Shown: in pieces, positions 25,549 to 39,700 of the stretch
How positions within the stretch are numbered: position 1 is the stretch's first letter
Layout of the letters: the number at the start of each line of letters is the position of its first letter
Origin: Apium graveolens
Taxonomy: Eukaryota; Streptophyta; Magnoliopsida; Apiales; Apiaceae
Assembly (NCBI RefSeq): GCF_009905375.1
Contig: NW_027417117.1
Coordinates: 1-64,000 of the forward strand
DNA: 64,000 bases
Direction: 5' to 3'
Made by a program: the position numbers and the translations under genes
The notes under the pieces: model-generated
Database searches by the model: none
What the model was told of the DNA's origin: nothing
The model's input: only the letters and a program-made list of their open reading frames with translations

Positions 25549-28500
25549 TTGGCGTCGTCCGTAAATGAATCGGGGCTGAAACGAATGGAACTGGGTTTCC
25601 GAATAATTCTTGTAGGGAGTAGTAGTACACGAGGTATGGAGCAAAAATTGAGGCAGCCAATTTTATGGATATCTTCTAAAAATTTATCCCTATGGATTTA
25701 TGAAATTATATTCGCGTTTATTTGGGGTCGTCCGTAACTGAATCGGGGCTGAAACGAATGGAACTGGATTTCCGAATAATTCTCTAGGCGTAGTACACGA
25801 GGTATTGAGCAAAAATTGAAGCAACCCATTTTATGATATCTTTTAATAATTTATCCCTATGGATTTATAAAATGCATTCGCGTTTATTTTGGGTCGTCCG
25901 TAAGTAAATCAGGGTTGAAACGAATGCAACTAAGTTTTCGAATAATTCTCCTAGGCAGTAGTACACAAGGTGTGCAGCAAAAATTGAGGCGGCCCATTTT
26001 ATTGATATCTTTTCATAATTTATCCCTATGGATTTTTGAAATTGCATTTTGCGTTTATTTGGGGTCGTCCGAACGTGAATCGGGCTGAAACGAATGGAAC
26101 TATGTATCTGAATAATTCTCAGTAGGCAGTAATACACGAGGTATGGTGCAAAAATGGAGGCGGCCCATTTTATGTATATCTTTTCATAATTTATCCTATG
26201 GATTTATGAAATTGCATTTGCGTTTATTTGGTGTCGTCCGTAAGTGAATCGGGGTTGAAACGAATGGAACTAGGTTTCCGAATAATTCTTGTAGGCAGTA
26301 GTACATGAGGTATGGTGAAAAAATTGAGGAGGCCCGTTTTATGGATATCTTTTCATAATTTATCCCTATGGATTTTTGAAATTGCATTCGCGTTTATTGG
26401 GGACGTCCGTAAGTGAATCGGGGCTGAAAGGAATGGGACTAGGTTTCCGAATAATTCTCGTAGGCAGTAGTAACACGAGGTATGGAGCAAAAATTGAGGC
26501 GGCCCGTTTTATGGATATATTTTCATAATTTATCCCTATGTATTTATGAAATTACATTAGCGTTTATTTGGGGTCGTCCGTAATTGAAATCGGGGCTGAA
26601 ACGAATGGAATTGGGTTTCTGAATAACTCTCGTAGGCAGTAGTAGTACACGAGATATGGAGCAAAAATTGAGGGGCCCGTTTTATGCATATCTTTTCATA
26701 ATTTATCCCTATGGATTTATGAAGTTGCATTCGCGTTTATTTGGGGTCGTTCGTAAGTGAATCGGGGCTGAAACGAATGAACTAGGTTTCCGAATAATTC
26801 TCGTGGGCAGTAGTACACGAGGTATGGAGCAAAAATTGAGGGTGGCCCGTTTTATGGATATCTTTTCATAATTATCCTTATGGATTTATGAAATTGTGTT
26901 CGCGTTATTTGGGACGTCCGTAAGTGAATCGGGGCTGAAACGAATGGAACTAGGTTTTCCGAATAATTCTCGTAGGCAGTAGTAGTACACGAGTTATGGA
27001 GCAAAAATTGAGGCGTGCCGATTTTATGGATATATTTTCATAATTTATCCCTATGGATTTATGAAATTGCATTCGCGTTTATTTGGGGTTGTCCGTAAGT
27101 GAATCGGGGCTGAAACGAATGGAATTGGTTTTCCGAATAATTCTCTAGGCGTAGACACGAGGTATTGAGCAAAAATTGAGGCAACTCGTTTTGTGGATAT
27201 CTCTAATAATTTATCCCTATGGATTTATGAAATTGCATTCGCGTTATTTGGGGTCGTCCGTAAGTGAATCGGGGCTGAAACGAATGGAAGTGGGTTTCCG
27301 AATAATTCTCGTAGGCAGTAGTACATGAGGTATGGAGCAAAAATTGAGGCGGGCCCGATTTATGGATATCTTTTCATAATTTATCCCTATGGATTTATGA
27401 AATTACATTTACATTATTTGGGTCGTCCGTAATGAATCAGGCTAAAACGAATGGAACTTGGGTTTCCGAATAATTCTCGTAGCAGTAGTAGTGCACTAGG
27501 TATTGGAGCAAAAATTGAGGCGGCCAGTTTTATGATATCTTCTAATAATTTATCCCTATGTATTTATGATATTGCATTCTCGTTTATTTGGGGTCGTCCG
27601 TAAGTGAATCGGGGGCTGAAACGAATGGAACTGGATTTTCGAATTAATCTCTAGGCGTAGTACACGAGGTATTGAGAAAAATTGAGGCAACCCGTTTTAT
27701 GGATATCTTCTAATAATTTATCCCTATGGATTTTATAAATTGCATTCGCAATTTATTTGGGGGTCGTCCATAAGTGAATCGGGGCTGAAACGAATGGATC
27801 TGGGTTACCGAATAATTCTCGTAGGTAGTAGTACACGAGGTATGGAGCAAAAATTGAGGCGGCCCATTTTATTGATATCTTTTCATAATTTTATCCCTAT
27901 GGATTTATGAAATTGCGTTCGCATTTATTGGGGACGTCCGTAAGTGAATCGGGGCTGAAACGAATGGAAACTGGGTTTCCGAATAATTCTCAGTAGGCTG
28001 TAGTACACGAGGGTATGGAGCAAAAATTGAGGGCGGCCCGATTTTATGGATATCTTTTCATAATTTATCCTTATGGATTTATGAAATTGCGTTCGCGTTT
28101 AGTTGGGGACGTCCGTAACTGAATCGGGGCTGAAATGAATGGAACTGGGTTTCGATAATTCTCGTAGGCTGTAGTACACGAGGTATGGAGCAAAATTGAG
28201 GCGGCCCGATTTTATGGATACATTTTATAATTTATCCCTATGGATTTATGAAATGCGTTCGCGTTTATTTGGGGATGTCCGTAAGTGAATCGGGTGCTGA
28301 AACGAATGGAACTAGGTTTCCGAATAATTCTCGTAGGCAGTAGTACACGAGGTATGGAGCAAAAATTGAGGCCCGTTTTATGGATATCTTCATAATTTAT
28401 CCCTATGGATTTATGAAATTGCTTATTCGTTTATTTGGGGTCGTCCGTAAGTGAATCGGGGCTGAAACGAATGGAACTGGTTTCGAATAATTCTAGTAGT

Positions 28501-31500
28501 AGTACACGAGGTATGGAAAAAATTGAGGCGGCCCTTTTATGGATATCTTTTCATAATTTATCCCTATGGATTTATGAAATTGCATTCGCGTTTATTTGGG
28601 GTCGTCCGTAAGTGAATCGGGGCTGAAACGAATGGAACGGTTTCCGAATAATTCTCGTAGGCGTACACGAGGTATGGAGCAAAAATTGAGGCGGCCCTTT
28701 ATGGATATTTCATAATTTATCCTATGGATTTATGAAATTGCGTTCGCGTTTATTTGGGGACGTCCGTAAGTGAATCGGGGCTGAAACGAATGGAACTGGT
28801 TTCCGAATAATTCTCGTAGTAGTAGTACACGAGGTATGGAGCAAAAATTGAGGCGGCCCGTTTATCGATATCTTTAATAATTTATCCCTATGGATTTATG
28901 AAATTGCATTCGCGTTTATTTGGGTCGTCCGTATGGAATCGGAGCTGAAATGAAGGAAACTGGGTTTCCGAATAATTCTCTAGGCAGTAGTACACGAGGT
29001 ATGGAGCAAAATTGAGGCAGCCCGTTTTATGAATATCTTCTACTAATTTATCCCCATGGATTTAAGAAATTGCATTCGCGTTTATTTGGGGTTGTCTGTA
29101 AGTGTATCGGGGCCGAAACGAATGGAACTGGGTTTCCGTAATAATTCTCGTAGGCTGTAGTACACGAGGTATGGAGCAAAAATTAAGGTGTCCCAATTAT
29201 CGATATATTTTCATAATTTATCCCTATGGATTTATGAATTGCATTCAGCGTTATTTGGGGACGTCCGTATGTGAATCAGGGCTGAAACGAATGGAACTAG
29301 GTTTCCGAATAATTCTCGTAGGGAGTAGTACACAAGGTATGGTACAAAAATTGAGGCAGCCCGTTTTATGGATATCTTTTCATAATTTATCCTATGGATT
29401 TATGAAATTGCATTCACGTTTATTTGTGGTCGTCCGTAACGTGAATCGGGGCTGAAACGAATGGAACTAGGTTTCCGAATAATTCTCGTAGGCAGTAAGT
29501 AGTAGTATACGAGGTATGGTGAAATTTTGAGGCGGCCCATTTTATGGATATTTCTTCATAATTTATCCCTATAAATTATTTAAATTGCATTCGCGTTTAT
29601 TTGGGGACGTCCGGAAGTGAATCGGGGCTGAATCGAATGGAACTAGGTTTCCGAATAATTCTCGTAGGCAAGTAGTAGTACACGAGGTATGGAGCAAAAA
29701 ATTGAGGCAGCCTATTTTATCGATATCTTCTAAAAATTTATCCCTATGGATATATGAAATTATATTCGCGTTTATTTGGGGTCGTCCGTAAGTGAATCGG
29801 GGCTGAAATGAATGGAACTGGATTTCCGAATAATTCTCTAGGCGTAGTACACGAGGTATTGAGCAAAAATTGAAGCTACCATTTTATGGATAGTCTTCTA
29901 ATAATTTATCCCTATGGATTTATAAAATTGGCATTCGCGTTTATTTGGGGTCGTCCGTAAGTAAATCAGGGTTGAAACGAATGGAAATAAGTTTCCGAAT
30001 AATTCTCGTAGGGAGAGTTAATGTAGTACACAGGTGTGCAGCAAAATCGATGGCGGCCCGTTTTATTGATATCTTTTCATAATTTATCCCTATGGATTTA
30101 TGGAATTGCATTTTGCGTTATTTGGGGTCGTCCGAAAGTGAATCGGGGCTGATTGAAACGAATGGAACTATGTATCCGAATAATTCTCGTAGGCAGTATA
30201 CACGAGGTATGGTGCAAAACTGGAGGCGCGGCCCATTTTATGGATATCTTTTCATAATTAATCGTATGGATTTATGAAATTGCATTCGCGTTTATTTGGG
30301 GGCGTCCGTAAGTGAATCGGGGTTGAAACGAATGGAACTAGGTTTCCGAATAATTCTTGTAGGCAGTAGTACATGAGGTATGGTGAAAAAATTGAGGAGG
30401 CCCATTTTATGGATATCTTTTCATAATTTATCCCTATGGATTTATGAAATTCCATTCGCAATTTATTTGGGGACGTCCGTAAGTGAATCGGGGCTGAAAC
30501 GAATGGGACTAGGTTTTCCGAATAATTCTCGTAGGCAATAGTACACGAGGTATGGAGCAAAAATTGAGGCGGCCCGTTTTATGGATATCTTTTCATAATT
30601 TATCCCTATGGATTTATGAAATTGCATTCGCGTTTATTTGGGGTCATCCGTAAGTGAATCGGGGCTGAAACGAATGAAACTAGGTTTCCGAATAATTCTC
30701 GTAGGCAGTTGTACACGAGGTATGTAGCAAAAATTGAGGCGGCCCATTTTATGGATATATTTTCATAATTTATCCCTATGTATTTATGAAATTACATTAG
30801 CGTTTATTTGGGGTCGTCCGTAAATGAATCGGGGGCTGAAACGAATGGAACTGGGTTTCGAATAATTCTCGTAGGGAGTAGTAGTACACGAGATATGGAG
30901 CAAAAATTGAGGCGGCCAGTTTTATAGATATCTTCTAATAATTTATCCCAATGGATTTATGAAATTGCATTCGCGTTTATTTGGGGTTGTCCGTAAGTGA
31001 ATCGGGGCTGAAATGAATGGAATTCGGTTTCCGAATAATTCTCTAGGCGTAGACACGAGGTATTCAGCAAAAATTGAGGCAACTCGTTTTGTGGATATCT
31101 TCTAATAATTTATCCCTATGGATTTATGAAATTGCATTCGCGTTTATTTGGGGTCGTCCGTAAGTGAATCGGGGCTGAAACGAATGGAAGTGGGTTTCCG
31201 AATAATTCTCGTAGGCAGTAGTACACGAGGTATGGAGCAAAAATTGAGGCAGCCCGTTTTATGGATATCTTTTCGTAATTTATCCCTATGGATTTATGAA
31301 ATTACATTTACATTTATTTGGGGTCATCCGTAAATGAATCAGGGCTAAAACGAATGGAACTGGGTTTCCGAATAATTCTCGTAGGCGTAGTAGTACACGA
31401 GGTATGGAGCAAAAATTGAGGCGGCCCGTATTTATGGATAATCTTCTATAATTTATCCCTATGGATTTATGAAATTGCATTCGCGTTTATTTGGGATCGT

Positions 31501-32510
31501 CCGTAAGTGAATCGGGGCTGTGAAACGAATGAAACTAGGTTTCCGAATAATTCTCGTAGGCAGTAGAACACGAGGTATGGAGCAAAAATTGAGGCATCCC
31601 GTTTTATTGATATCTTTTCATAATTTATCCTATGGATTTATGCAATTGCTTCGCATTTATTTGGGGACGTCCGTAAGTGAATCGGGGTTGAAACTAATGG
31701 AACTGGGTTTCCCAATAATTCTCGTAGGTTGTAGTACACGAGGTATGGAGCAAAAATTAGGTGTCCCAATTTATGGATATATTTTCATAATTTATCCCTA
31801 TGGATTTATGAAATTAGCATTCGCGTTTATTTGGGGACGTTCATATGTGAATCAGGGCTGAAACGAATGGAACTAGGTTTCCGAATAATTCTCGTTAGGG
31901 AGTAGTACACAAGGTATGGTACAAAAATTGAGGCAGCCCATTTTATGGATATCTTTTCATAATTTATCCTATGGATTATGAAATTGCATTCGCGTTATTT
32001 GGGATCGTCCGTAAGTGAATCGGGGCTGAACGAACTGGAACTAGGTTTCCGAATAATTCTCGTAGGCAGTAATATACGAGGTATGGTGAAAAAATTGAGG
32101 TGGCCGCATTTTATAGATATTTTTCATAATTTATCCCTATGAATTAATGAAATTGCATTCGCGTTTATTGGGGGACGTCCGTAAGTGAATCGGGGCTGAA
32201 ACGAATGGAACTAGGTTTCCGAATATTCTCGTAGGCAAGTAGTAGTACACGAGGTATGGAGCAAAAATTGAGGTGGCTCGTTTTGTGGATATCTTTTCAT
32301 AATTTATCCCTATGGATTTATTAAATTGCATTCACGTTTATTTGGGGTCGTCCGTAAGTGAATCGGGGCTGAACGAATGAAACTGGGTTTCCGAATAATT
32401 CTCGTGGGCAGTAGTACACGAGGTATGGAGAAAAAATTGAGGCGGCCCGTTTTATGGATATCTTTTCATAATTTATCCCTATGGATTTATGAAATTACAT
32501 TCGCTTTTAT
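25549..32510 (+). repeat. HOR unit U5, expanded to about 41 monomers
   Basis: 6962 bp. m1-m16 are in order to ~28280. Then come an m17-like monomer and four extra monomers (~28432-29110), then m18-m37 in order. The fourth extra monomer (gaatcggagctg, gaaggaaactggg, tccccatggatttaag) matches the one at ~46850 in U8. It is joined to m18 inside a monomer, at atcgggg/ccgaaacg near 29112. The unit lies in a zone of many one-base indels. Confidence 0.8.
28432..29112 (+). repeat. Extra monomers between m17 and m18 in U5
   Basis: Four monomers with no counterpart at this place in U1-U4. Three are close to the family consensus. The fourth has the rare marks gaatcggagctg and tttaagaaattg, also found at ~46850-46990 beside the gene island. 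Several consensus bases are missing (for example ttctagtagt at ~28490), so individual differences may be sequencing error. Confidence 0.7.
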
Positions 32511-35500
32511 TTGGCGTCGTCCGTAAATGAATCGGGGCTGAAACGAATGGAACTGGGTTTCCGAATAATTCTCGTAGGGAGTAGTAGTACACGAGGTATG
32601 GAGCAAAAATTGAGGCAGCCAATTTTATGGATATCTTCTAAAAATTTATCCCTATGGATTTATGAAATTATATTCGCGTTTATTTGGGGTCGTCCGTAAC
32701 TGAATCGGGCTGAAACGAATGGAACTGGATTTCCGAATAATTCTCTAGGCGTAGTACACGAGGTATTGAGAAAAATTGAAGCAACCCATTTTATGGATAT
32801 CTTTTAATAATTTATCCCTATGGATTTATAAAATTGCATTCGCGTTATTTTGGGTCGTCCGTAAGTAAATCAGGGTTGAACGAATACAACTAAGTTTCGA
32901 ATAATTCTCCTAGGCAGTAGTACACAAGGTGTGCAGCAAAAATTGAGGCGGCCCATTTTATTGATATTCTTTTCATAATTTATCCCTATGGATTTTTGAA
33001 ATTGTATTTGCGTTTATTGGGGTCGTCCGAAAGTGAATCGGGGCTGAAACGAATGGAACTATGTATCTGAATAATTCTCGTAGGCAGTAATACACGAGGT
33101 ATGGTGCAAAAATGGAGGCGGCCCATTTTATGTATATCTTTTCATAATTTTATCCTATGGATTTATGAAATTGTATTTGCGTTTATTTGGTGTCGTCCGT
33201 AAGTGAATCGGGGTTGAAACGAATGGAACTAGGTTTCCGAATAATTCTTGTAGGCAGTAGTACATGAGGTATGGTGAAAAAATTGGGAGGCCCCGTTTTA
33301 TGGATATCTTTTCATAATTTATCCCTATGGATTTTGAAATTGCATTCGCGTTTATTTGGGGACGTCCGTAAGTGAATCGGGGCTGAAAGGAATGGGACTA
33401 GGTTTCCGAATAATTCTCGTAGGCTAGTAGTACACGAGGTATGGAGCAAAAATTGAGGCGGCCCGTTTTATGGATATATTTTCATAATTTATCCCTATGT
33501 ATTTATGAAATTACATTAGCGTTTATTTGGGGTCGTCCGTAATTGAATCGGGGCTGAAACGAATGGAACTGGGTTTCTGAATACTCTCGTAGGAGTAGTA
33601 GTACACAAGGTATGGTACAAAAATTGAGGCAGCCCGTTTTATGGATATCTTTTCATAATTTATCCTATGGATTTATGAAATTGCATTCGCGTTTATTTGT
33701 GGTCGTCCGTAAGTGAATCGGGGCTGAAACGAATGGAACTAGGTTTCCGAATAATTCTCGTAGGCAGTAGTATACGAGGTATGGTGAAAAATTTGAGGCG
33801 GCCCATTTTATGGATATTTCTTCATAATTTATCCCTATAAATTATTGAAATTGCATTCGCGTTTATTTGGGGACGTCCGGAAGTGAATCGGGGCTGAAAC
33901 GAATGGAACTAGGTTTTCGAATAATTCTCGTAGGCAGTAGTAGTACACGAGGTATGGAGCAAAAATTGAGGCAGCCTATTTTATCGATATCTTCTAAAAA
34001 TTTATCCCTATGGATTTATGAAATTATATTCGCGTTTATTTGGGGTCGTCCGTAAGTGAATCGGGGCTGAAATGAATGGAACTGGATTTCCGATAATTCT
34101 CTAGGCGTAGTACACGAGGTATTGAGCAAAATTGAAGCAACCCATTTTATGGATATCTTCTAATAATTTATCCCTATGGATTTATAAAATTGCATTCGCG
34201 TTTATTTGGGGTCGTCCGTAAGTAAATCAGGGTTGAAACGAATGGAAATAAGTTTCCGAATAATTCTCGTAGGCAGTAGTACACAAGGTGTGCAGCAAAA
34301 ATTGAGGCGGCCCGTTTTATTGATATCTTTTCATAATTTATCCCTATGGATTTATGGAATTGCATTTGCGTTTATTTGGGGTCGTCCGAAAGTGAATCGG
34401 GGCTGAAACGAATGGAACTATGTATCCGAATAATTCTCGTAGGCAGTAATACACGAGGTATGGTGCAAAACTGGAGGCGGCCCATTTTATGGATATCTTT
34501 TCATAATTAATCGTATGGATTTATGAAATTGCATTCGCGTTTATTTGGGGTCGTCCGTAAGTGAATCGGGGTTGAAAACGAATGGAACTAGGTTTCCGAA
34601 TAATTCTTGTAGGCAGTAGTACATGAGGTATGGTGAAAAAATTGAGGAGGCCCATTTTATGGATATCTTTTTCATAATTTATCCCTATGGATTTATGAAA
34701 TTCCATTCGCATTTATTTGGGGACGTCCGTAAGTGAATCGGGGCTGAAACGAATGGGACTAGGTTTCCGAATAATTCTCGTAGGCAATAGTACATGAGGT
34801 ATGGAGCAAAAATTGAGGCGGCCCGTTTTATGGATATCTTTTCATAATTTATCCCTATGGATTTATGAAATTGCATTCGCGTTTATTTTGGGGTCATCCG
34901 TAAGTGAATCGGGGCTGAACGAATGAAACTAGGTTTCCGAATAATTCTCGTAGGCAGTTGTACACGAGGTATTTAGCAAAAATTGAGGCGGCCCATTTTA
35001 TGGATATATTTCATAATTTATCCCTCTGGTATTTATGAAATTTACATTAGCGTGTTATTTGGGGGGTGTCGTCCGTAAATGGAATCGGGGGCTGAAACGA
35101 CTGAACTGGCGTTTCCGAATAATTCTCGTTAGGGAGTAGTAGTACTACGATATCTGGACGCCAAAAATTGAGGCGGCCAGTTTTATAGCTACATCTTTCT
35201 CATTAATTTATCACCAATGGATTTTAGTTGAAATTGCATTCGCTTTTACTTTGGTGTTGTCGTTAAGGTGAATCAGGTGGTGATGAATATGCATGGAATT
35301 CGGTTTCCTGAATGAATTCTCTACGGCGTAGACACGAGGTAATTCAGCAAAAATTGAGGCAACCTGTTTTGTGGAATATCTTCTAATAATTGTATCCCTA
35401 TGGATTTAGAATTGCATATTCGCGTTTATTTAGGGGTCGTTCCGTTAAGTGCATCGGGGCTGAAACGAATGGAAGTGGGTTTCCGAATAATTCTCGTAGG

Positions 35501-36798
35501 CAGTAGTACACGAGGTATGGAGCAAAAATTGAGGCAGCCCGTTTTATGGATATCTTTTCATAATTTATCCATATGGATTTATGAAATTACATTTACATTT
35601 ATTTGGGGTCATCCGTAAATGAATCAGGGCTAAAACGAATGGAACTGGGTTTCCGAATAATTCTCGTAGGCAGGTAGTAGTGCACGAGGTATGGAGCAAA
35701 AATTGAGGCGGCCAGTTTTATGGATATCTTCTAATAATTTATCCCTATGGATTTATGAACTTTCATTCGCGTTTATTTGGGATCGTCCGTAAGTGAATCG
35801 GGGCTGAAACGAATGAACTGGGTTTCCGAATAATTCTCGTAGGCAGTAGAACACGAGGTATGGAGCAAAAATTGAGGCATCCCGTTTTATGATATCTTTT
35901 CATAATTTATCCCTATGGATTTATGCAATTGCTTTCGCATTTATTTGGGGACGTCCGTTAAGTGAATCGGGGTTGAAACTAATGGAACTGGGTTTCCCAA
36001 TAATTCTTGTAGGTTGTAGTACACGAGGTTATGGAGCAAAAATTGAGGTGTCCCGATTTATGGATATATTTTCATAATTTATCCCTATGGATTTATGAAA
36101 TTACATTCGCGTTTTATTTGGGGACGTTCATATGTGAATCAGGGCTGAAACGAATGGAACTAGGTTTCCGAATAATTTCTCGTAGGGAGTAGTACACAAG
36201 GTTATGGTACAAAAATTGAGGCAGCCCATTTTATGGATATCTTTTCATAATTTATCCTATGGATTTATGAAATTGCATTCGTGTTTATTGGGATCGTCCG
36301 TAAGTGAATCGGGGCTGAAACGAATGGAACTAGGTTTCCGAATAATTCTCGTAGGCAGTAATATACGAGGTATGGTGAAAAAATTGAGGTGGCCCATTTT
36401 ATAGATATTTTTCATAATTTATCCCTATGAATTAATGAATTGCATTCGCGTTTATTTGGGGACGTCCGTAAGTGAATCGGGGCTGAAACGAATGGAACTA
36501 GGTTTCCGAATAATTCTCGTAGGCAGTAGTAGTACACGAGGTATGGAGCAAAAATTGAGGTGGCTCGTTTTGTGGATATCTTTTCATAATTTATCCCTAT
36601 GGATTTATTAAATTGCATTCACGTTTATTTGGGGTCGTCCGTAAGTGAATCGGGGCTGAAACGAATGAAACTGGGTTTCCGAATAATTCTCGTGGGCAGT
36701 AGTACACGAGGTATGGAGAAAAAATTGAGGCGGCCCGTTTTATGGATATCTTTTCATAATTTATCCCTATGGATTTATGAAATTACATTCGCTTTTAT
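32511..36798 (+). repeat. HOR unit U6, contracted to about 25 monomers
   Basis: 4288 bp. m1-m6 are normal. The next monomer begins as m7 (gggtttctgaat) and finishes as m19 (agtacacaagg, then ggtatggtac), after which m20-m37 follow in order. Twelve monomers, m8-m19, are therefore lost by an in-register fusion. The region 35030-35460 within it is the most indel-rich stretch of the window. Confidence 0.8.
33540..33650 (+). other. m7/m19 fusion monomer (deletion breakpoint)
   Basis: The first half reads as m7 (gtaattgaatcgg, gtttctgaat, ctctcgtagg) and the second half as m19 (agtacacaagg, tatggtacaaa, gaggcagcccg). The switch falls in the cgtagg-agtagtac stretch that both parents share, as expected for unequal homologous exchange or for a collapse during assembly. 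Confidence 0.7.
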
Positions 36799-39700
36799 TT
36801 GGCGTCGTCCGTAAATGAATCGGGGCTGAAACGAATGGAACTGGGTTTCCGAATAATTCTCGTAGGGAGTAGTAGTACACGAGGTATGGAGCAAAAATTG
36901 AGGCAGCCAATTTTATGGATATCTTCTAAAAATTTATCCCTATGGATTTATGAAATTATATTCGCGTTTATTTGGGGTCGTCCGTAACTGAATCGGGGCT
37001 GAAACGAATGGAACTGGATTTTCCGAATAATTCTCTAGGCGTAGTACACGAGGTATTGAGCAAAAATTGAAGCAACCCATTTTATGGATATCTTTTAATA
37101 ATTTATCCCTATGGATTTATAAAATTGCATTCGCGTTTATTTTGGGTCGTCCGTAAGTAAATCAGGGTTGAAACGAATGCACACTAAGTTTTCGAATAAT
37201 TCTCCTAGGCAGTAGTACACAAGGTGTGCAGCAAAAATTGAGGCGGCCCATTTTATTGATATCTTTTCATAATTTATCCCTATGGATTTTTGAAATTGTA
37301 TTTGCGTTTATTTGGGGTCGTCCGAAAGTGAATCGGGGCTGAACGAATGGAACTATGTATCTGAATAATTCTCGTAGGCAGTAATACACGAGGTATGGTG
37401 CAAAAATGGAGGCGGCCCATTTTATGTATATCTTTTCATAATTTATCCTATGGATTTATGAAATTGTATTTGCGTTTATTTGGTGTCGTCCGTAAGTGAA
37501 TCGGGGTTTGAAACGAATGGAACTAGGTTTTCGAATAATTCTTGTAGGCAGTAGTACATGAGGTATGGTGAAAAAATTGAGGAGGCCCGTTTTATGGATA
37601 TCTTTTCATAATTTATCCCTACGGATTTTTGAAATTGCATTCGCGTTTATTTGGGGACGTCCGTAAGTGAATCGGGGCTGAAAGGAATGGGACTAGGTTT
37701 CCGAATAATTCTCGTAGGCAGTAGTACACGAGGTATGGAGCAAAAATTGAGGCGGCCCATTTTATGGATATATTTTCATAATTTATCCCTATGTATTTAT
37801 GAAATTACATTAGCGTTTATTTGGGGTCGTCCGTAATTGAAATCGGGGGCTGAAACGAATGGAACTGGGTTTCTGAATAACTCTCGTAGGCAGTAGTAGT
37901 ACACGAGATATGGAGCAAAAATTGAGGCGGCCCGTTTTATGCATATCTTTTCATAATTTATCCCTATGGATTTATGAAGTTGCATTCGCGTTTATTTGGG
38001 GTCGTTCGTAAGTGAATCGGGGCTGAAACTGAATGAAACTAGGTTTCCGAATAATTCTCGTGGGCAGTAGTACACGAGGTATGGAGCAAAAATTGAGGTG
38101 GCCCGTTTTATGGATATCTTTTCATAATTTATCCTTATGGATTTATGAAATTGTGTTCGCGTTTATTTGGGGACGTCCGTAAGTGAATCGGGGCTGAAAC
38201 GAATGGAACTAGGTTTCCGAATAATTCTCGTAGGCAGTAGTAGTACACGAGTTATGGAGCAAAAATTGAGGCGTGCCGATTTTATGGATATATTTTCATA
38301 ATTTATCCCTATGGATTTATGAAATTGCATTCGCGTTTATTTGGGGTTGTCCGTAAGTGAATCGGGGCTGAAACGAATGGAATTGGGTTTCCGAATAATT
38401 CTCTAGGCGTAGACACGAGGTATTGAGCAAAAATTGAGGCAACTCGTTTTGTGGATATCTTCTAATAATTTATCCCTATGGATTTATGAAATTGCATTCG
38501 CGTTTATTTGGGGTCGTCCGTAAGTGAATCGGGGCTGAAACGAATGGAAGTGGGTTTCCGAATAATTCTCGTAGGCAGTAGTACACGAGGTATGGAGCAA
38601 AAATTGAGGCGGCCCGTTTTATGGATATCTTTTCATAATTTATCCCTATGGATTTATGAAATTACATTTACATTTATTTGGGGTCGTCCGTAAATGAATC
38701 AGGGCTAAAACGAATGGAACTGGGTTTCCGAATAATTCTCGTAGGCAGTAGTAGTGCACGAGGTATGGAGCAAAAATTGAGGCGTCCAGTTTTATGGAAA
38801 TCTTCTAATAATTTATCCCTATGTATTTATGATATTGCATTCTCGTTTATTTGGGGTCGTCCGTAAGTGAATCGGGGCTGAAACGAATGGAACTGGATTT
38901 TCGAATAATTCTCTAGGCGTAGTACACGAGGTATTGAGCAAAAATTGAGGCAACCCGTTTTATGGATATCTTCTAATAATTTATCCCTATGGATTTATAA
39001 AATTGCATTCGCATTATTGGGGTCGTCCATAAGTGAATCGGGGCTGAAACGAATGGAACTGGGTTACCGAATAATTCTCGTAGGTAGTAGTACACGAGGT
39101 ATGGAGCAAAAATTGAGGCGGCCCATTTTATTGATATCTTTTCATAATTTATCCCTATGGATTTATGAAATTGCGTTCGCATTTATTTGGGGACGTCCGT
39201 AAGTGAATCGGGGCTGAAACGAATGGAACTGGGTTTCCGAATAATTCTCGTAGGCTGTAGTACACGAGGTATGGAGCAAAAATTGAGGCGGCCCGATTTA
39301 TGGATATCTTTTCATAATTTATCCTTATGGATTTATGAAATTGCGTTCGCGTTTAGTTGGGGACGTCCGTAACTGAATCGGGGCTGAAATGAATGGAACT
39401 GGGTTTCCGAATAATTCTCGTAGGCTGTAGTACACGAGGTATGGAGCAAAAATTGAGGCGGCCCGATTTATGGATAAATTTTTATAATTTATCCCTATGG
39501 ATTTATGAAAATGCGTTCGCGTTTATTTGGGGATGTCCGTAAGTGAATCGGGGCTGAAACGAATGGAACTAGGTTTCCGAATAATTCTCGTAGGCAGTAG
39601 TACACGAGGTATGGAGCAAAATTGAGGCATACCGATTTATGGATATCTTTTCATAATTTATCCCTATGGATTTATGAAATTGCATTAATGTTTATTTGGG

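Larger units (their letters stand above)
24420..36450. other. Indel-rich zone 2 (probable low-quality consensus)
   Basis: Frequent one-base indels, worst at 35030-35460 (for example ttggggggtgtcgtcc at ~35058) and lighter at 30560-31370. It covers the U5 expansion and the U6 deletion, so those two structures are less secure than the ones in U7-U9. Confidence 0.75.
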
